64,000 bases of DNA, taken from contig LR590083.2 in NCBI GenBank assembly GCA_901457705.2, positions 978,501 through 1,042,500 of the forward strand, written 5' to 3'. A program made the position numbers and the translations under genes. This document shows positions 40,090 to 49,456 of the stretch, one piece after another; the stretch's first letter is position 1; each line of letters opens with the position of its first letter. The DNA is from Beijerinckiaceae bacterium RH AL1. Lineage in GTDB: Bacteria; Pseudomonadota; Alphaproteobacteria; Rhizobiales; Beijerinckiaceae. The notes beneath the pieces are model-generated. The model had not been told where the DNA came from, ran no database searches, and worked only from the letters and a program-made list of their open reading frames with translations.

Positions 40090-42299
40090 CCGCCCGAGCG
40101 CCGCACGACGCGCACGCGCACCGCGTCGCTGCGGCCCGCGGCATCCGTGACCGTCAGCGTCGCGAAGCCTTCGCTGTCGGGGTGCCACTCGGCCGAGCGG
40201 GTGAAGCCGCGGCTTGCGAGCGGGCGCCCGTCGATGACCCAGGAATAGGGACGTCGGCCACCCTCGACGGCGAGCGCGACGCTCTGCGAATCGCCATCGA
40301 CGAGAAGCTGGGCGCCCGGCAGCGGGAAGGTGATGCGCGGGTCGCTGGTGCGGGGTCCCTGGGCCGCCGTCGTGAGCCGGCGGAGGGCGGCCGGTGGCGG
40401 CCCGGCGAACACCGGCGTCAGCGTGCGCGGCGGCAGCGGCGTCGGCGCGAGCTGGTCGAACAGGCGGAACAGAATGCCCGCCGACGCCATGCCGACGCAG
40501 ATGACGCAGGTGCCGCCGTCGGCGCGGCCCATCCACACGCCGATGACGCGGGTGCCGTCGAAGCCCACCGCCCAGCCGTCGCGGAAGCGGTAGGACGTGC
40601 CCGTCTTGTAGGCGATGCCGCCGCTTCGCGTCGCGAGGCCCTTCGGCGGCGGCATGCCGGCGAGAATATCGACGACGGCGTCCGCTCCGGCGCGGTTGAG
40701 CAGCCGCGCATCGCTCCGTGCGGGCGGCGCGCCGTCGGTGCGATCGACGAGCGGCTTGACCCGGCCGCCGTCGGCCAGCGCGGCATAGGCCGTCACGAGC
40801 CGTTCCAGCGAAATGCCGACGCCGCCGAGCGCGATCGGCAGGCTCGGCACGACATGGTCGTCGTCGAAGGCGAGCGGCAGGCCGGCGTCGCGGAAGCGGG
40901 CCGCGAAGGCGATGGGCCCGACCCGCTGCAGGGTCACGACCGCCGGCAGGTTGAGCGAGGCTTGCAGCGCACGGCGCACCGTCACGTCGCCCGAGAAGCC
41001 GCCGTCGAAGTTATGCGGGGCGTAGTCGTCGAACCGCGTGGGCTCGTCGCGGACGAGGCTGTCGGGGTGCGCGAGCAGGCCGTCGAAGGCCATGCCGTAG
41101 ATGAACGGCTTCAGGGTCGAGCCGGGCGAGCGCAGCGTGCGGGTCATGTCGATCGCGCCGCTGCGCCGGGCATCCCCGTAGTCGCCGCTCCCGGCGCGCG
41201 CAAGAATCTCGCCGGTGTGCCAGTCGGCGACGATCGCCGCGACATTGACCGGGCGGGGCAGGGCATCGAGCGTCTGCCGCAGCACGCGTTCGACCGAGGC
41301 CTGGATCGTCGCATCGAGCGCGGTGCGGATCGGCGTGGGAGCCGTGTTCGCCGCGACAAGCTCCTCGGCGAGATGCGGCGCGAGGCGCGGCAGCGGCCTG
41401 CGCGTCGTCGGGAGCGGCGTGGCGCCGGCCGCGCGTGCGGCGTCGGCCTCGAGCACGCCGGCCTCGCGGGCCAGCGCGACGATCCTGTTTCGCGCCCAGG
41501 TCGCACGCGCGGGGTGGGCGCTCGGCCGGTTGGCGCGTGGCGCCTGCGGCAGCGCGACGAGCAGCGCCGCCTCGGCATCCGAGAGGCTTTTCGGCTCCTT
41601 GCCAAGCCAGGCGAGGCTGCCGGCGCGCACACCCTCGAGATTGCCGCCCATCGGCGTCAGCGTGAGATAGGCGGCGAGGATGTCGCGCTTGCTCAGCCGC
41701 GCCTCGAGCTGCAGCGCGCGCGCCATCTCGATGATCTTCGAGCGCAGCGTGCGCGGCCGCGGCTCGAGCAGGCGCACGACCTGCATCGTCAAGGTCGAGC
41801 CGCCGGACACGATGCGGCCGTGCGTGACGAGCTGCCCCAGAGCGCGAACCATGGCGGCGGGATCGACGCCAGGGTGGTGCCAGAAGCGCCTGTCCTCGAT
41901 CGCGACGAGCAGGCGCAGGTAGTTTTGCGACACACGGTCGGGATCGGCGGCGAGCCGCCACTGCTGGTCCGCGGTCTCGAAGGCGCGCAGCATCGCGCCG
42001 TGCCGGTCCTCGACGATCGGGGAGGGCGTGAGGCGCGCGAGATTGGGCGGGAATGCGCGGTCCAGGGCGACGGCGGCGAGCGGCAGCGCGATCAGGCAGC
42101 CTGCGACGACGGCAAGAGGCCGCCGTCCCTTCCTTCTCCCGCTTGCGGGAGAAGGTGGCCCGACGAAGTCGTGTCGGATGAGGGATCGTGCCGCTCGCGC
42201 GACGTTCAAGAGAGAAACGACGAAGTCCCTCATCCGACCCCGCTTCGCGGGGCCACCTTCTCCCGCAAGCGGGAGAAGGGGAGGGCTGCGGCGTGTCAT
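40086..42299 (-). CDS. pbpC: penicillin-binding protein 1C
   Basis: A 737-residue bifunctional enzyme. After one membrane helix (about 60–82) comes a GT51 glycosyltransferase domain (EDRRFWHHPGVDPAAM near 150; GGSTLTMQ near 180). The transpeptidase has SPGSTLKPF (SxxK, near 400), SLN near 465 and YKTGTSYRF (KTG, near 560). The C-terminal BiPBP_C domain follows (PLPGAQLLVDG). The start ATG 42299 overlaps the A2M stop (ATGA), so translation is coupled. Residues 5–58 are encoded by a palindromic repeat lying in-frame before the membrane helix, an unusual cytoplasmic extension. No alternative start downstream gives a membrane anchor. PBP1C with A2M is a known pair. Confidence 0.9.
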   Translation of the reverse strand: MTRRSPPLLPLAGEGGPAKRGRMRDFVVSLLNVARAARSLIRHDFVGPPSPASGRRKGRRPLAVVAGCLIALPLAAVALDRAFPPNLARLTPSPIVEDRHGAMLRAFETADQQWRLAADPDRVSQNYLRLLVAIEDRRFWHHPGVDPAAMVRALGQLVTHGRIVSGGSTLTMQVVRLLEPRPRTLRSKIIEMARALQLEARLSKRDILAAYLTLTPMGGNLEGVRAGSLAWLGKEPKSLSDAEAALLVALPQAPRANRPSAHPARATWARNRIVALAREAGVLEADAARAAGATPLPTTRRPLPRLAPHLAEELVAANTAPTPIRTALDATIQASVERVLRQTLDALPRPVNVAAIVADWHTGEILARAGSGDYGDARRSGAIDMTRTLRSPGSTLKPFIYGMAFDGLLAHPDSLVRDEPTRFDDYAPHNFDGGFSGDVTVRRALQASLNLPAVVTLQRVGPIAFAARFRDAGLPLAFDDDHVVPSLPIALGGVGISLERLVTAYAALADGGRVKPLVDRTDGAPPARSDARLLNRAGADAVVDILAGMPPPKGLATRSGGIAYKTGTSYRFRDGWAVGFDGTRVIGVWMGRADGGTCVICVGMASAGILFRLFDQLAPTPLPPRTLTPVFAGPPPAALRRLTTAAQGPRTSDPRITFPLPGAQLLVDGDSQSVALAVEGGRRPYSWVIDGRPLASRGFTRSAEWHPDSEGFATLTVTDAAGRSDAVRVRVVRRSGG
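42131..42281. repeat. bipartite palindromic repeat, copy C, in-frame in pbpC
   Basis: Same family as 23034 and 23915, here the best preserved: perfect 10-bp hairpins (CTTCTCCCGC/GCGGGAGAAG) at both ends and mirrored GGATGAGGG and CCTCATCC arms in the core. It lies inside the first 60 codons of pbpC without breaking the frame. Confidence 0.85.
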
Positions 42300-45200
42300 G
42301 GCTTTGCTGCCGCCGGCGAGCGCGCCGGCAGCACGACGAGCGTGCCGGCCGCGCCGCGGGCGTGGAAGGCGGGGGCATACATGTCCTCGACGTGCGGCCC
42401 CGGGTTCGCGAAGGTGCCCGGCGTCACCGCACGGACGACGTAGGCGAACTTGAACCGCGGCTGGCCCTCGTAGAGGTCCATGCCGGCGAGGTAGCGGTCG
42501 TCGCGCAGCGCGAAGAAGGTCGGCTCGGTCAGCCCCTTCAGCCAGGCGAACTGGCCGTCGTCGCGATCGGTCGAGAGTCCCACCGTCTCCGGCTCGAGGC
42601 CGGCCGGCAGCATGTCAACGGCGAGGATCTTGCGCTGGAACTTCTGGTCCATCGCGCCCTCCACCGTCACCACCAGCTCGTCGTTCTGGTGCACGTCGGC
42701 GAGGTTCGCCGGCGTGCCGTCGAGGTCGTAATAGCTGCGCGTCACCGAGAAGCCGGCGCTCTCCGCCGGCTGCGCGCCGGCGGGGATGCCGGTCGCCGCG
42801 AGCGCCACCGAGATCGGCGAGGCGCCGTCGTTGGCGAGGTCAGTCTTCAGGCCGCGGGCGAGCGGCATGACGCTGTGGACGGTGCGCGCGCCGGCGGGCG
42901 TGGGACGACCGTTCATCGTGACCGCGAGCGGCGTCGGCGCGGTGAGGTCGAAGGCGGCGCGCAGCAGCCATGCTTCCTCCTGCGTCGACAGCCACGTTGT
43001 CTTTGCCGAGACACGCGCGAGGTCGTCGGCACGAGTGATCAGCTTGGTCTGCGGCTCGAGCTTCTCCTCGGCGGCCAGCGACAGGCTCATCGCCTGGTCG
43101 CGGATCTGGCTGCCGTAGTCGTTGAGATAGACCGCCGGGTTGCGCACCACGACGGCCGACTGCAGGAAGTCGGTCGCCATGTCGCGCTCGCCGACGTGCG
43201 ACAGCGCCGCCGCCATCTGCAGCCGCGCGAGATCGCTCGGCAGCTTGCCGCGGATGCGGGTCGCCACGTAGCGGAGCTGCGAGAGATCGAGCTTGTCGGC
43301 GCGCGACAGCACGATCGCCGCGTAGGCGGCCCCCGCGGTGTCGCGCGGCTCGAAGCCGACGGTGGCGAACTGCCCGGCGAGCCAGGATGTCGCGCGCGCC
43401 TCCATGTCCTGCGGCACGTTCACGCCGGCGGCGCGCGCGTGCTGCATGAAGTCGACGGCGTAGGCGGTCAGCCAGAAGTTGCCGGTGTCGAACGACGTCC
43501 AGTAGCCGAACGAGCCGTCCGACGACTGCAGCGAGTAGAGCCGCTGGATCGCACCCTGGCCGCTCACCGCCTCGGCGGTCTGGGTCGGCAGCCTTGCGCC
43601 GAGCCGCTTGGCGAACAGCTCGGGGAACGCGCGGCTGATCGTCTGCTCGGCGCAGCCGTAGGGATACTGCCGGAGATCGGCGAGCAGGCCGGGCACGTCT
43701 ATGGCCGGGCCGGTCGAGGCGGTGATGTCGAGCTTGGCAGTGCCGGGCACGAGGTCGGCGCCGAGCGTGTCGTCGATCGCCAGCTTCTGGCCCGGCGCCA
43801 GCGTCACGATCCGGCGCTCGGTCGTGAACGCGTTTGGCGAGCGCACCGAGATCTCGAAATCGCGGGCCACGCTCGTGCCGTCGTCGCCGGTGACGGCCAT
43901 GTGGATTCGGCCGACGCCAGGCGTCGCGCCGGCGACGATGGTGCGGTCGACGAAGCGGCGACGGTCGCGCTTCACGTCCTCGAAGAGGGCGTCATCGCGG
44001 TCGAGCGCGATGGCGCCGGTCGCCTTCATCGCGACATGCCATGTCTGCTCCGCCGCCTCGAGGTCGGTGACGAGGATGCGGGCGCGGATCTTGTCGCCGG
44101 GGGCGAGGAAGCGCGGCAGCGTCAGCTCGGCGAGCAGGGCCGGGCGCACGGTGACGGGCTTGTCGGCGGCGCCGAAGCGCGTGCCAGTCCAGGCCTGCGC
44201 CATCAGCCGCAGCCCGCCCGAGAAGTCGGGGACGGCGAGCGTTATCTTGGCGTGGCCGTCGGCGTCGAGCTTCACCGGGCCCTTGAAGAAGGCGACGGTC
44301 TTGAAGGTCTTCACGTCGAGCCCGCCCATCTTCAGGTTGGCGTTGCCGTCGCCGCCCTGCGTGAGGCGGCCGGGCTGGCCGGCGGGATCGATGAGCTGGT
44401 TGTAGACGTCGCGCAGCTCGACATCGAGCGCGCGGCGGCCGTTGAAGTGGTCGGCCGCGTCCGGCGTGGCGAAATCGGTCATCCGCAGCACCGCCTCGTC
44501 GACGGCGGCGAGCGTGACGTAGGCCTCGTCGCCGGGGGCCTCACCCTTCACCGCGACATCGACGTCCAGGGCGGATTGAGGTCGAACCTTCTCGGGCGCC
44601 GCGATCGCGACGTCGAGCTTGTGCCCGGCGGCGGCGCCGGCCACCCAGGCGATGCCGACGGCGCGCACCGGCAGCCGCGGGACGACGGCACCCGCCGGCG
44701 AGATCGCGACCGCGACGACGTAGGCGCCGGAGGCGGGCACGTCGGCGGCGTCGAACTCGACCGCGCCGCCGCCCTTCCTCATGTCCACCTCCTGCACGCC
44801 GTGCAGGCCGTTGCCGTCGAGCATGACGAGCACCCGGCCGGCGAACGACGGCTCGACCATCGCGCGGACCTTGCCGGCGGGCGGCGTCGCATCGACGGTG
44901 ACGTTCATCACCTCGGGCTTGCGCGACTGCTGCTCGGAGGAGGCCCACCAGCCGGCCGCGAAGCGCACGCTGGTCGCGGTCTTGCCGGCGGCGTCGTAGG
45001 CCTCGAGCCGCCAGCGGCCGTTGGTCACCTTGGCGGAGATCGTGCCGCGGCCGCGTGCGTCGAGCCCGAGGTCGCCGCCGTTGACGCGGGCATCGGTGAT
45101 CGTCTCGTGCGACTGCCAGCGGCCGTCGCGGTAGAAGAAGTTGTAGTCGTAGTCCTCGCGCACAAGGTCCCACTTCAGGCTCTCCGGCGGCAGCGCCTTG

Positions 45201-47032
45201 CCGTCGCCGTCGACGAGCGCGATCTCGAACGTGGCGGTCGAGCCGTCGGCGAGGTTCTCGCTCGTCTGCCGGATGCCGATGAAGCGGTCCGACGTGTGCA
45301 GCACCTTCGTCGTCTCGGCGACGACGGAGCGGCCGTCGACGTCGTTGACGGTGGCGCGCAGCGCGACCTCGAGCGGCACGGTCGTGTCCGGAACCTGCTC
45401 GGGCTTCAGCTCGACCTGCGCCTTGCCCTTGTCGTCGGTGGTGAAGTCCTGCGCCGGCAGCGACTTCGCCAGGAACGGCTCCTGCGTGAGGCCGAACGAG
45501 AACCCGTCGAGATCCTTGAACGGCGTCTCGGCCGCCTGAAGCGTCGCCTCGACCGAGCCGGTGAGCCCGGCGCCCGGGCTCCCGTAGAAGTAGTCGGCGG
45601 CGACGTCGGCCGTGATCGTGCCGTCGGCGGCGACGGGGCCCTGCGGCGCGCTCACCTTGGCCTCGAGGCGCGGCGGCACGAAGTCCTGCACCGACACCGA
45701 GGTCTCGCCGACCTGCGTCTTGTCGGCGGTGCCGGCCCACAGGCGCCACGTGCCGGAAATGGCATTGTCGGCGGTCTTGATGTCCATCGTGCCGCCGCCG
45801 GCCTGGGCGAGCGGCAGCGGCCGCGCCTCGACCTCGACGCCGTCGGGGCGCACGATGTGAAGCGTCAGCGGCACGCCCGTGACGGGCTGCCCGTTGCGGT
45901 CGCGCAGCAGGGTGCCGAGGTGGATCGTCTCGCCGGGGCGGTAAACGCCGCGGTCGGTCCACAGGAAGGCGTCGTTGGTGGTCGGCGGCGCGCGGCCCTT
46001 GATGTCGAGGTCAGAGAGATCGAGCGCCGGCTGGTCGAGCTCGATCCAGCTGAACTGGCCGGAGCCGTCCAACGCCGAGAGGATCTTCGGCGCATCGCCG
46101 TGCTCGCCGCGCAGCAGGGCGCCGGGGATCGTGACGCGGCCCTCGCCGTCGGTCCGGTAGCTGCCGAGCACCTCGTTGGCGCGCGAGACGAGCCGCAGCT
46201 CGACGCCGGCCATCGGCTTGGCGCTCTGCAGCGAATGCGCCGCGACGAGCAGGCCCGAGTCCGTCTTCACCGTCACGAGGCCGATGTCGGAGACGCTGAA
46301 CCAGACGGTGGCGCGCTCCTTCTCGCGGTCGAGCCGGTCCGAGGGCGTGGTGGCGAGCGCGACATAGACGCCGGGCTCGAGCGTCTTCACGAGCTGGTCG
46401 AGCGGCAGCGTCGTCGAGATTTCCTGGTTGCGCACCTGCGCGATGTCGACCGAGCCGTCGAAGAGCTTCTGGGCGCGGTCCTCTATCGTCTCGAGGCCGT
46501 AGCCGCTCACGCCCTGGCCGAACCAGTCGTTGGCGAGATGGTCGACCATCGTGCGGTCGGAGAAGCGATAGAGCGTCACGTGCGCCTTGGCGACGTTGAT
46601 GCTCTTCAAGGGCAGGCCGACCCCCTTCGTGTAGGGGAGCAGCGTCTTGCCCTGGTCGAAGCTCACCTGCGCCTCGCGGTCGGGGATGTCGACCGCCACC
46701 GGCACGTCCTTCGCCAGCACGGTGCCGTCGGCGCCGGGCAGGCCGGCCTTCAGGCGGAAGGCGTAGTGGTTGCCGTGCTTGAGGCCGCCGACGCAAAGGT
46801 CCTTGCCGCGCGCCTCGAGCGAATGGTCGGTCGCCGGCGTGATCGCGACGAAGGGCTCAAGCGACTGCGCCTTGCCGCGCGGCAGCTCGGCTGTGAAGGA
46901 GAAGCAGGCCGAGGGCACGGCGCGATCGGGCTGAACATTCACGTTGAGGTAGTCGAGCGCGAAGGCGGGACCTGAGGCCACGCCCGTGGCGAGAAGGCCG
47001 GCGAGGACGAGAATTCGGGGGCTCAGGCGCAT
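42296..47032 (-). CDS. bacterial alpha-2-macroglobulin (YfhM-type)
   Basis: A 1578-residue exported protein. A signal peptide ends near GPAFA without a clear lipobox, so it may be soluble rather than lipid-anchored. MG-type domains are followed by a bait region, and the thioester motif YGCAEQ (about 1100) lies in the terpenoid-like TED domain (QTISRAFPELFAKRLG, then GSFGYWT). The macroglobulin traps proteases entering the periplasm; the partner PBP1C repairs peptidoglycan. ATG 47032 is preceded by GGAG at 6 bases; ATG 47038 and 47044 are less supported. The pbpC start overlaps its stop. The full thioester motif shows the active bacterial type. Confidence 0.92.
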   Translation of the reverse strand: MRLSPRILVLAGLLATGVASGPAFALDYLNVNVQPDRAVPSACFSFTAELPRGKAQSLEPFVAITPATDHSLEARGKDLCVGGLKHGNHYAFRLKAGLPGADGTVLAKDVPVAVDIPDREAQVSFDQGKTLLPYTKGVGLPLKSINVAKAHVTLYRFSDRTMVDHLANDWFGQGVSGYGLETIEDRAQKLFDGSVDIAQVRNQEISTTLPLDQLVKTLEPGVYVALATTPSDRLDREKERATVWFSVSDIGLVTVKTDSGLLVAAHSLQSAKPMAGVELRLVSRANEVLGSYRTDGEGRVTIPGALLRGEHGDAPKILSALDGSGQFSWIELDQPALDLSDLDIKGRAPPTTNDAFLWTDRGVYRPGETIHLGTLLRDRNGQPVTGVPLTLHIVRPDGVEVEARPLPLAQAGGGTMDIKTADNAISGTWRLWAGTADKTQVGETSVSVQDFVPPRLEAKVSAPQGPVAADGTITADVAADYFYGSPGAGLTGSVEATLQAAETPFKDLDGFSFGLTQEPFLAKSLPAQDFTTDDKGKAQVELKPEQVPDTTVPLEVALRATVNDVDGRSVVAETTKVLHTSDRFIGIRQTSENLADGSTATFEIALVDGDGKALPPESLKWDLVREDYDYNFFYRDGRWQSHETITDARVNGGDLGLDARGRGTISAKVTNGRWRLEAYDAAGKTATSVRFAAGWWASSEQQSRKPEVMNVTVDATPPAGKVRAMVEPSFAGRVLVMLDGNGLHGVQEVDMRKGGGAVEFDAADVPASGAYVVAVAISPAGAVVPRLPVRAVGIAWVAGAAAGHKLDVAIAAPEKVRPQSALDVDVAVKGEAPGDEAYVTLAAVDEAVLRMTDFATPDAADHFNGRRALDVELRDVYNQLIDPAGQPGRLTQGGDGNANLKMGGLDVKTFKTVAFFKGPVKLDADGHAKITLAVPDFSGGLRLMAQAWTGTRFGAADKPVTVRPALLAELTLPRFLAPGDKIRARILVTDLEAAEQTWHVAMKATGAIALDRDDALFEDVKRDRRRFVDRTIVAGATPGVGRIHMAVTGDDGTSVARDFEISVRSPNAFTTERRIVTLAPGQKLAIDDTLGADLVPGTAKLDITASTGPAIDVPGLLADLRQYPYGCAEQTISRAFPELFAKRLGARLPTQTAEAVSGQGAIQRLYSLQSSDGSFGYWTSFDTGNFWLTAYAVDFMQHARAAGVNVPQDMEARATSWLAGQFATVGFEPRDTAGAAYAAIVLSRADKLDLSQLRYVATRIRGKLPSDLARLQMAAALSHVGERDMATDFLQSAVVVRNPAVYLNDYGSQIRDQAMSLSLAAEEKLEPQTKLITRADDLARVSAKTTWLSTQEEAWLLRAAFDLTAPTPLAVTMNGRPTPAGARTVHSVMPLARGLKTDLANDGASPISVALAATGIPAGAQPAESAGFSVTRSYYDLDGTPANLADVHQNDELVVTVEGAMDQKFQRKILAVDMLPAGLEPETVGLSTDRDDGQFAWLKGLTEPTFFALRDDRYLAGMDLYEGQPRFKFAYVVRAVTPGTFANPGPHVEDMYAPAFHARGAAGTLVVLPARSPAAAKP

Positions 47033-47333
47033 CGTCATCTCCATCGCGGCGGGCCGGGCGACGCGGCGATCTTTGCCCGCCGCGTGTGTCGCCGCAACGA
47101 ACAACGGCTCGTGCTTTCTGCCAACTGGACGCTTTTGCCGGTTTCGGCGCGCAGCGGGGCGCGGTCCGCACGACGCCGGACGGATGCGCACCCGCCTTCA
47201 ACGGAAGTCGACTAGCCGCGCCTACGGTTTTGCGATGCACTGCCGTCATTCCCGCAGGCCCGAGCGCGCCGACGTTTCATGCACGCGTCATCGGGGGCTG
47301 CTCTCCTCGCGCGACCGCGTCGGAGGATCGTTG

Positions 47334-49454
47334 ATGGATGCCGTCGTCTTCACCGGGGCCGCGGACGGCCTCAGCGTCGTCGCCTATCCCGGCGACAACA
47401 AGATCCTTCTCGCGATGTCGCTCGCCGTCGACGCCGTCGGCAAGACCGACGGCAAGAACCTCGCAGGCTTCGCGATCTGGCGCACGCGCTTCGGCATGAA
47501 GGAGGAGATCCTTTCAAACCGCATCGGCTTCACCATCGCGGTCGAAGGCGCCTCCGACGGCAAGTGGACGCCGTCGGACAAGGCGCCGTTCCAAAAATTC
47601 CGCTGGATCGACGTGCCGCCCGACGGCTTCGACAAGCCGATGAAATACCGCATCCGCGCACTCTTCTTTGCGGGCGACGGCCACGATCTGACGGACGGCC
47701 CGGAAGTGACGCTCGACGTGCAGCCGGCGCGCAACCGGCACTCGGCATTCCGCGCGGCCTTCACGCGCGGCTACATCGCCTCGCAGGCCTATGCCGACAA
47801 GTTCCAAAACAAGGACATCCGCCCGTCCGGGCCGAAGTCGCCGACCTTCGACACCGCGCCGTTTCAGCCGCAGTACAAGTGGCTCGGCGCCGATGCGCGC
47901 GAAGAGCTCATGGCCTTCATCGCCGATTGCGAGAAGGACACGGAGGCGCTGGTCGACGTCTTCGCCTACGATCTCGACGAGCCCGACGTCATCGCGGCGA
48001 TCTGCGCGATGGGCAAGCAGGGGCGGCTGCGCGCGATCCTCGACAACGCGCCGCTGCACGCGAAGGTGTCGAAGTCGCATTTCGGCGGGGGCGACGGCAC
48101 GCCGCCGCCTGAGATCGAAGCGGCGAAGATGATCATCGATGCCGCCGGCGCGGACAACGTGCGCCAGGGTCACTTCCAGCGATTCCAGCACAACAAGGTG
48201 TTCATCAAGCGCGACGCCGCGGGCAAGGGCCAGCGCGTCCTCTTCGGCTCGATGAACTTCTCGGTCCGCGGCATCTACGTGCAGGCAAACAACGTGATGG
48301 TGGTCGACGATTCCACCACCGCCGACATGTTCGCGAAGGCCTTCGACGTCGCGTTTGCCGACGACGTGACGGCGCCGCTGTTCCGGCAGAACCCGATCTC
48401 GCAGGGCTTCATGGTCTGCTCGGCGCAGGGCTCCGACGCGCTGCCGAAGTTCTCGCTGGCGCTGTCGCCGCACACGAACTGGAGCGTCTCGCTCGGCCCG
48501 ATGGTGGCGCGCATGCGCGCGGCGACGAGCTCGATTCTCTATGCGGTGATGGCGCCGACGGGCGGCGGCCCGGTGCTCTCCACGTTGCGCATTATCGCCG
48601 GCCAGCCGACGATCTTCAGCTACGGCACGGTCGAGACCGACAAGGGCCTCGCGGTGCAGAACCCGCAAGGCCAGATGGGCGGGATCACGAGCTTCGCGGC
48701 GCTCACCAAGAACGTGCCCGCGCCGTTTACCAAGGAGTTCTCCGGCGGCCCCGGCATGCACATCCACGACAAGTTCGTGGTGGTCGACTTCAACGGCGAC
48801 AACCCGACGGTGTTCTCCGGCTCGTCCAACCTCGCGGCCGGCGGCGAGACGCAGAACGGCGACAGCCTGGCGATGATCGAGGACGCGTCGATCGCCAACA
48901 TGTTCGCGGTCGAGGCGCTGGCGCTGTTCGACCACTATCATTTCCGCAGCGATGCCGCGAAGGCGACCAAGGCCGAGCCGATCACATTGTGGTCGCCCGA
49001 CAAGGGCGGCACGCCCTGGTGGCAGCCCTACTACGATGAGAGCAGCATCAAGATGCGCGACCGCTGCCTGTTCGCGAAGATCGAGCTGCCGGCGGGCATG
49101 GAGAGCGTCAAGTCGGTGGACTGGGCGTCCGTCGATGCGCAGGACAGCGCAGCTTCGGGCTCGGGCAAGGCGCGTCGCAAAGGCGCCGCGGCACCTGTGA
49201 AGACCGCGGCGCGCGCGACGACCGGAGCCGCCGCGACGCGGAAGGCGAAGCCGGCCAAAAGCGACACCAAGGCCGAGCCGTCTGCCAAGAAGTCGGTGGC
49301 GAAGAAGTCGGCGGCCAAGCACAGGCCCAAGAAGCGGACGAAGGCGGCATCCCTCGAGCGAAAGCCGGCGAAGAAGGTCGCCAAGCGCAAGTCGCCGGTT
49401 CGCAAGGCCCAGGGTACGGCAAAGGCCAAGAAGCGCGCCCGCAAGCGCGCGTAA
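47334..49454 (+). CDS. phospholipase D-fold protein with histone-like C-terminal tail
   Basis: A 706-residue cytoplasmic protein with GAGG before ATG 47334. Two HKD motifs are present: HNKVFIKRD (about 290) followed by FGSMNFS, and HDKFVVVDFN (about 480) followed by FSGSSNLA, so the PLD-superfamily catalytic pair is complete. Such enzymes cleave phosphodiesters of lipids or nucleic acids. The last ~105 residues form an Ala/Lys/Arg-rich, low-complexity tail (KSVAKKSAAK, KRTKAASLERKPAKK) resembling H1-like histones. Such a tail would bind DNA or RNA, suggesting a nuclease rather than lipase. This combination is unusual. The 300 bp before it show no gene. Confidence 0.8.
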   Translation: MDAVVFTGAADGLSVVAYPGDNKILLAMSLAVDAVGKTDGKNLAGFAIWRTRFGMKEEILSNRIGFTIAVEGASDGKWTPSDKAPFQKFRWIDVPPDGFDKPMKYRIRALFFAGDGHDLTDGPEVTLDVQPARNRHSAFRAAFTRGYIASQAYADKFQNKDIRPSGPKSPTFDTAPFQPQYKWLGADAREELMAFIADCEKDTEALVDVFAYDLDEPDVIAAICAMGKQGRLRAILDNAPLHAKVSKSHFGGGDGTPPPEIEAAKMIIDAAGADNVRQGHFQRFQHNKVFIKRDAAGKGQRVLFGSMNFSVRGIYVQANNVMVVDDSTTADMFAKAFDVAFADDVTAPLFRQNPISQGFMVCSAQGSDALPKFSLALSPHTNWSVSLGPMVARMRAATSSILYAVMAPTGGGPVLSTLRIIAGQPTIFSYGTVETDKGLAVQNPQGQMGGITSFAALTKNVPAPFTKEFSGGPGMHIHDKFVVVDFNGDNPTVFSGSSNLAAGGETQNGDSLAMIEDASIANMFAVEALALFDHYHFRSDAAKATKAEPITLWSPDKGGTPWWQPYYDESSIKMRDRCLFAKIELPAGMESVKSVDWASVDAQDSAASGSGKARRKGAAAPVKTAARATTGAAATRKAKPAKSDTKAEPSAKKSVAKKSAAKHRPKKRTKAASLERKPAKKVAKRKSPVRKAQGTAKAKKRARKRA

Positions 49455-49456
49455 AA

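Noticed and set aside
42188-46975. Plus-strand open frame of about 1600 codons opposite the macroglobulin gene
   Set aside because: The minus strand encodes a full alpha-2-macroglobulin with thioester motif. The plus frame has low-complexity His/Arg/Val composition only.
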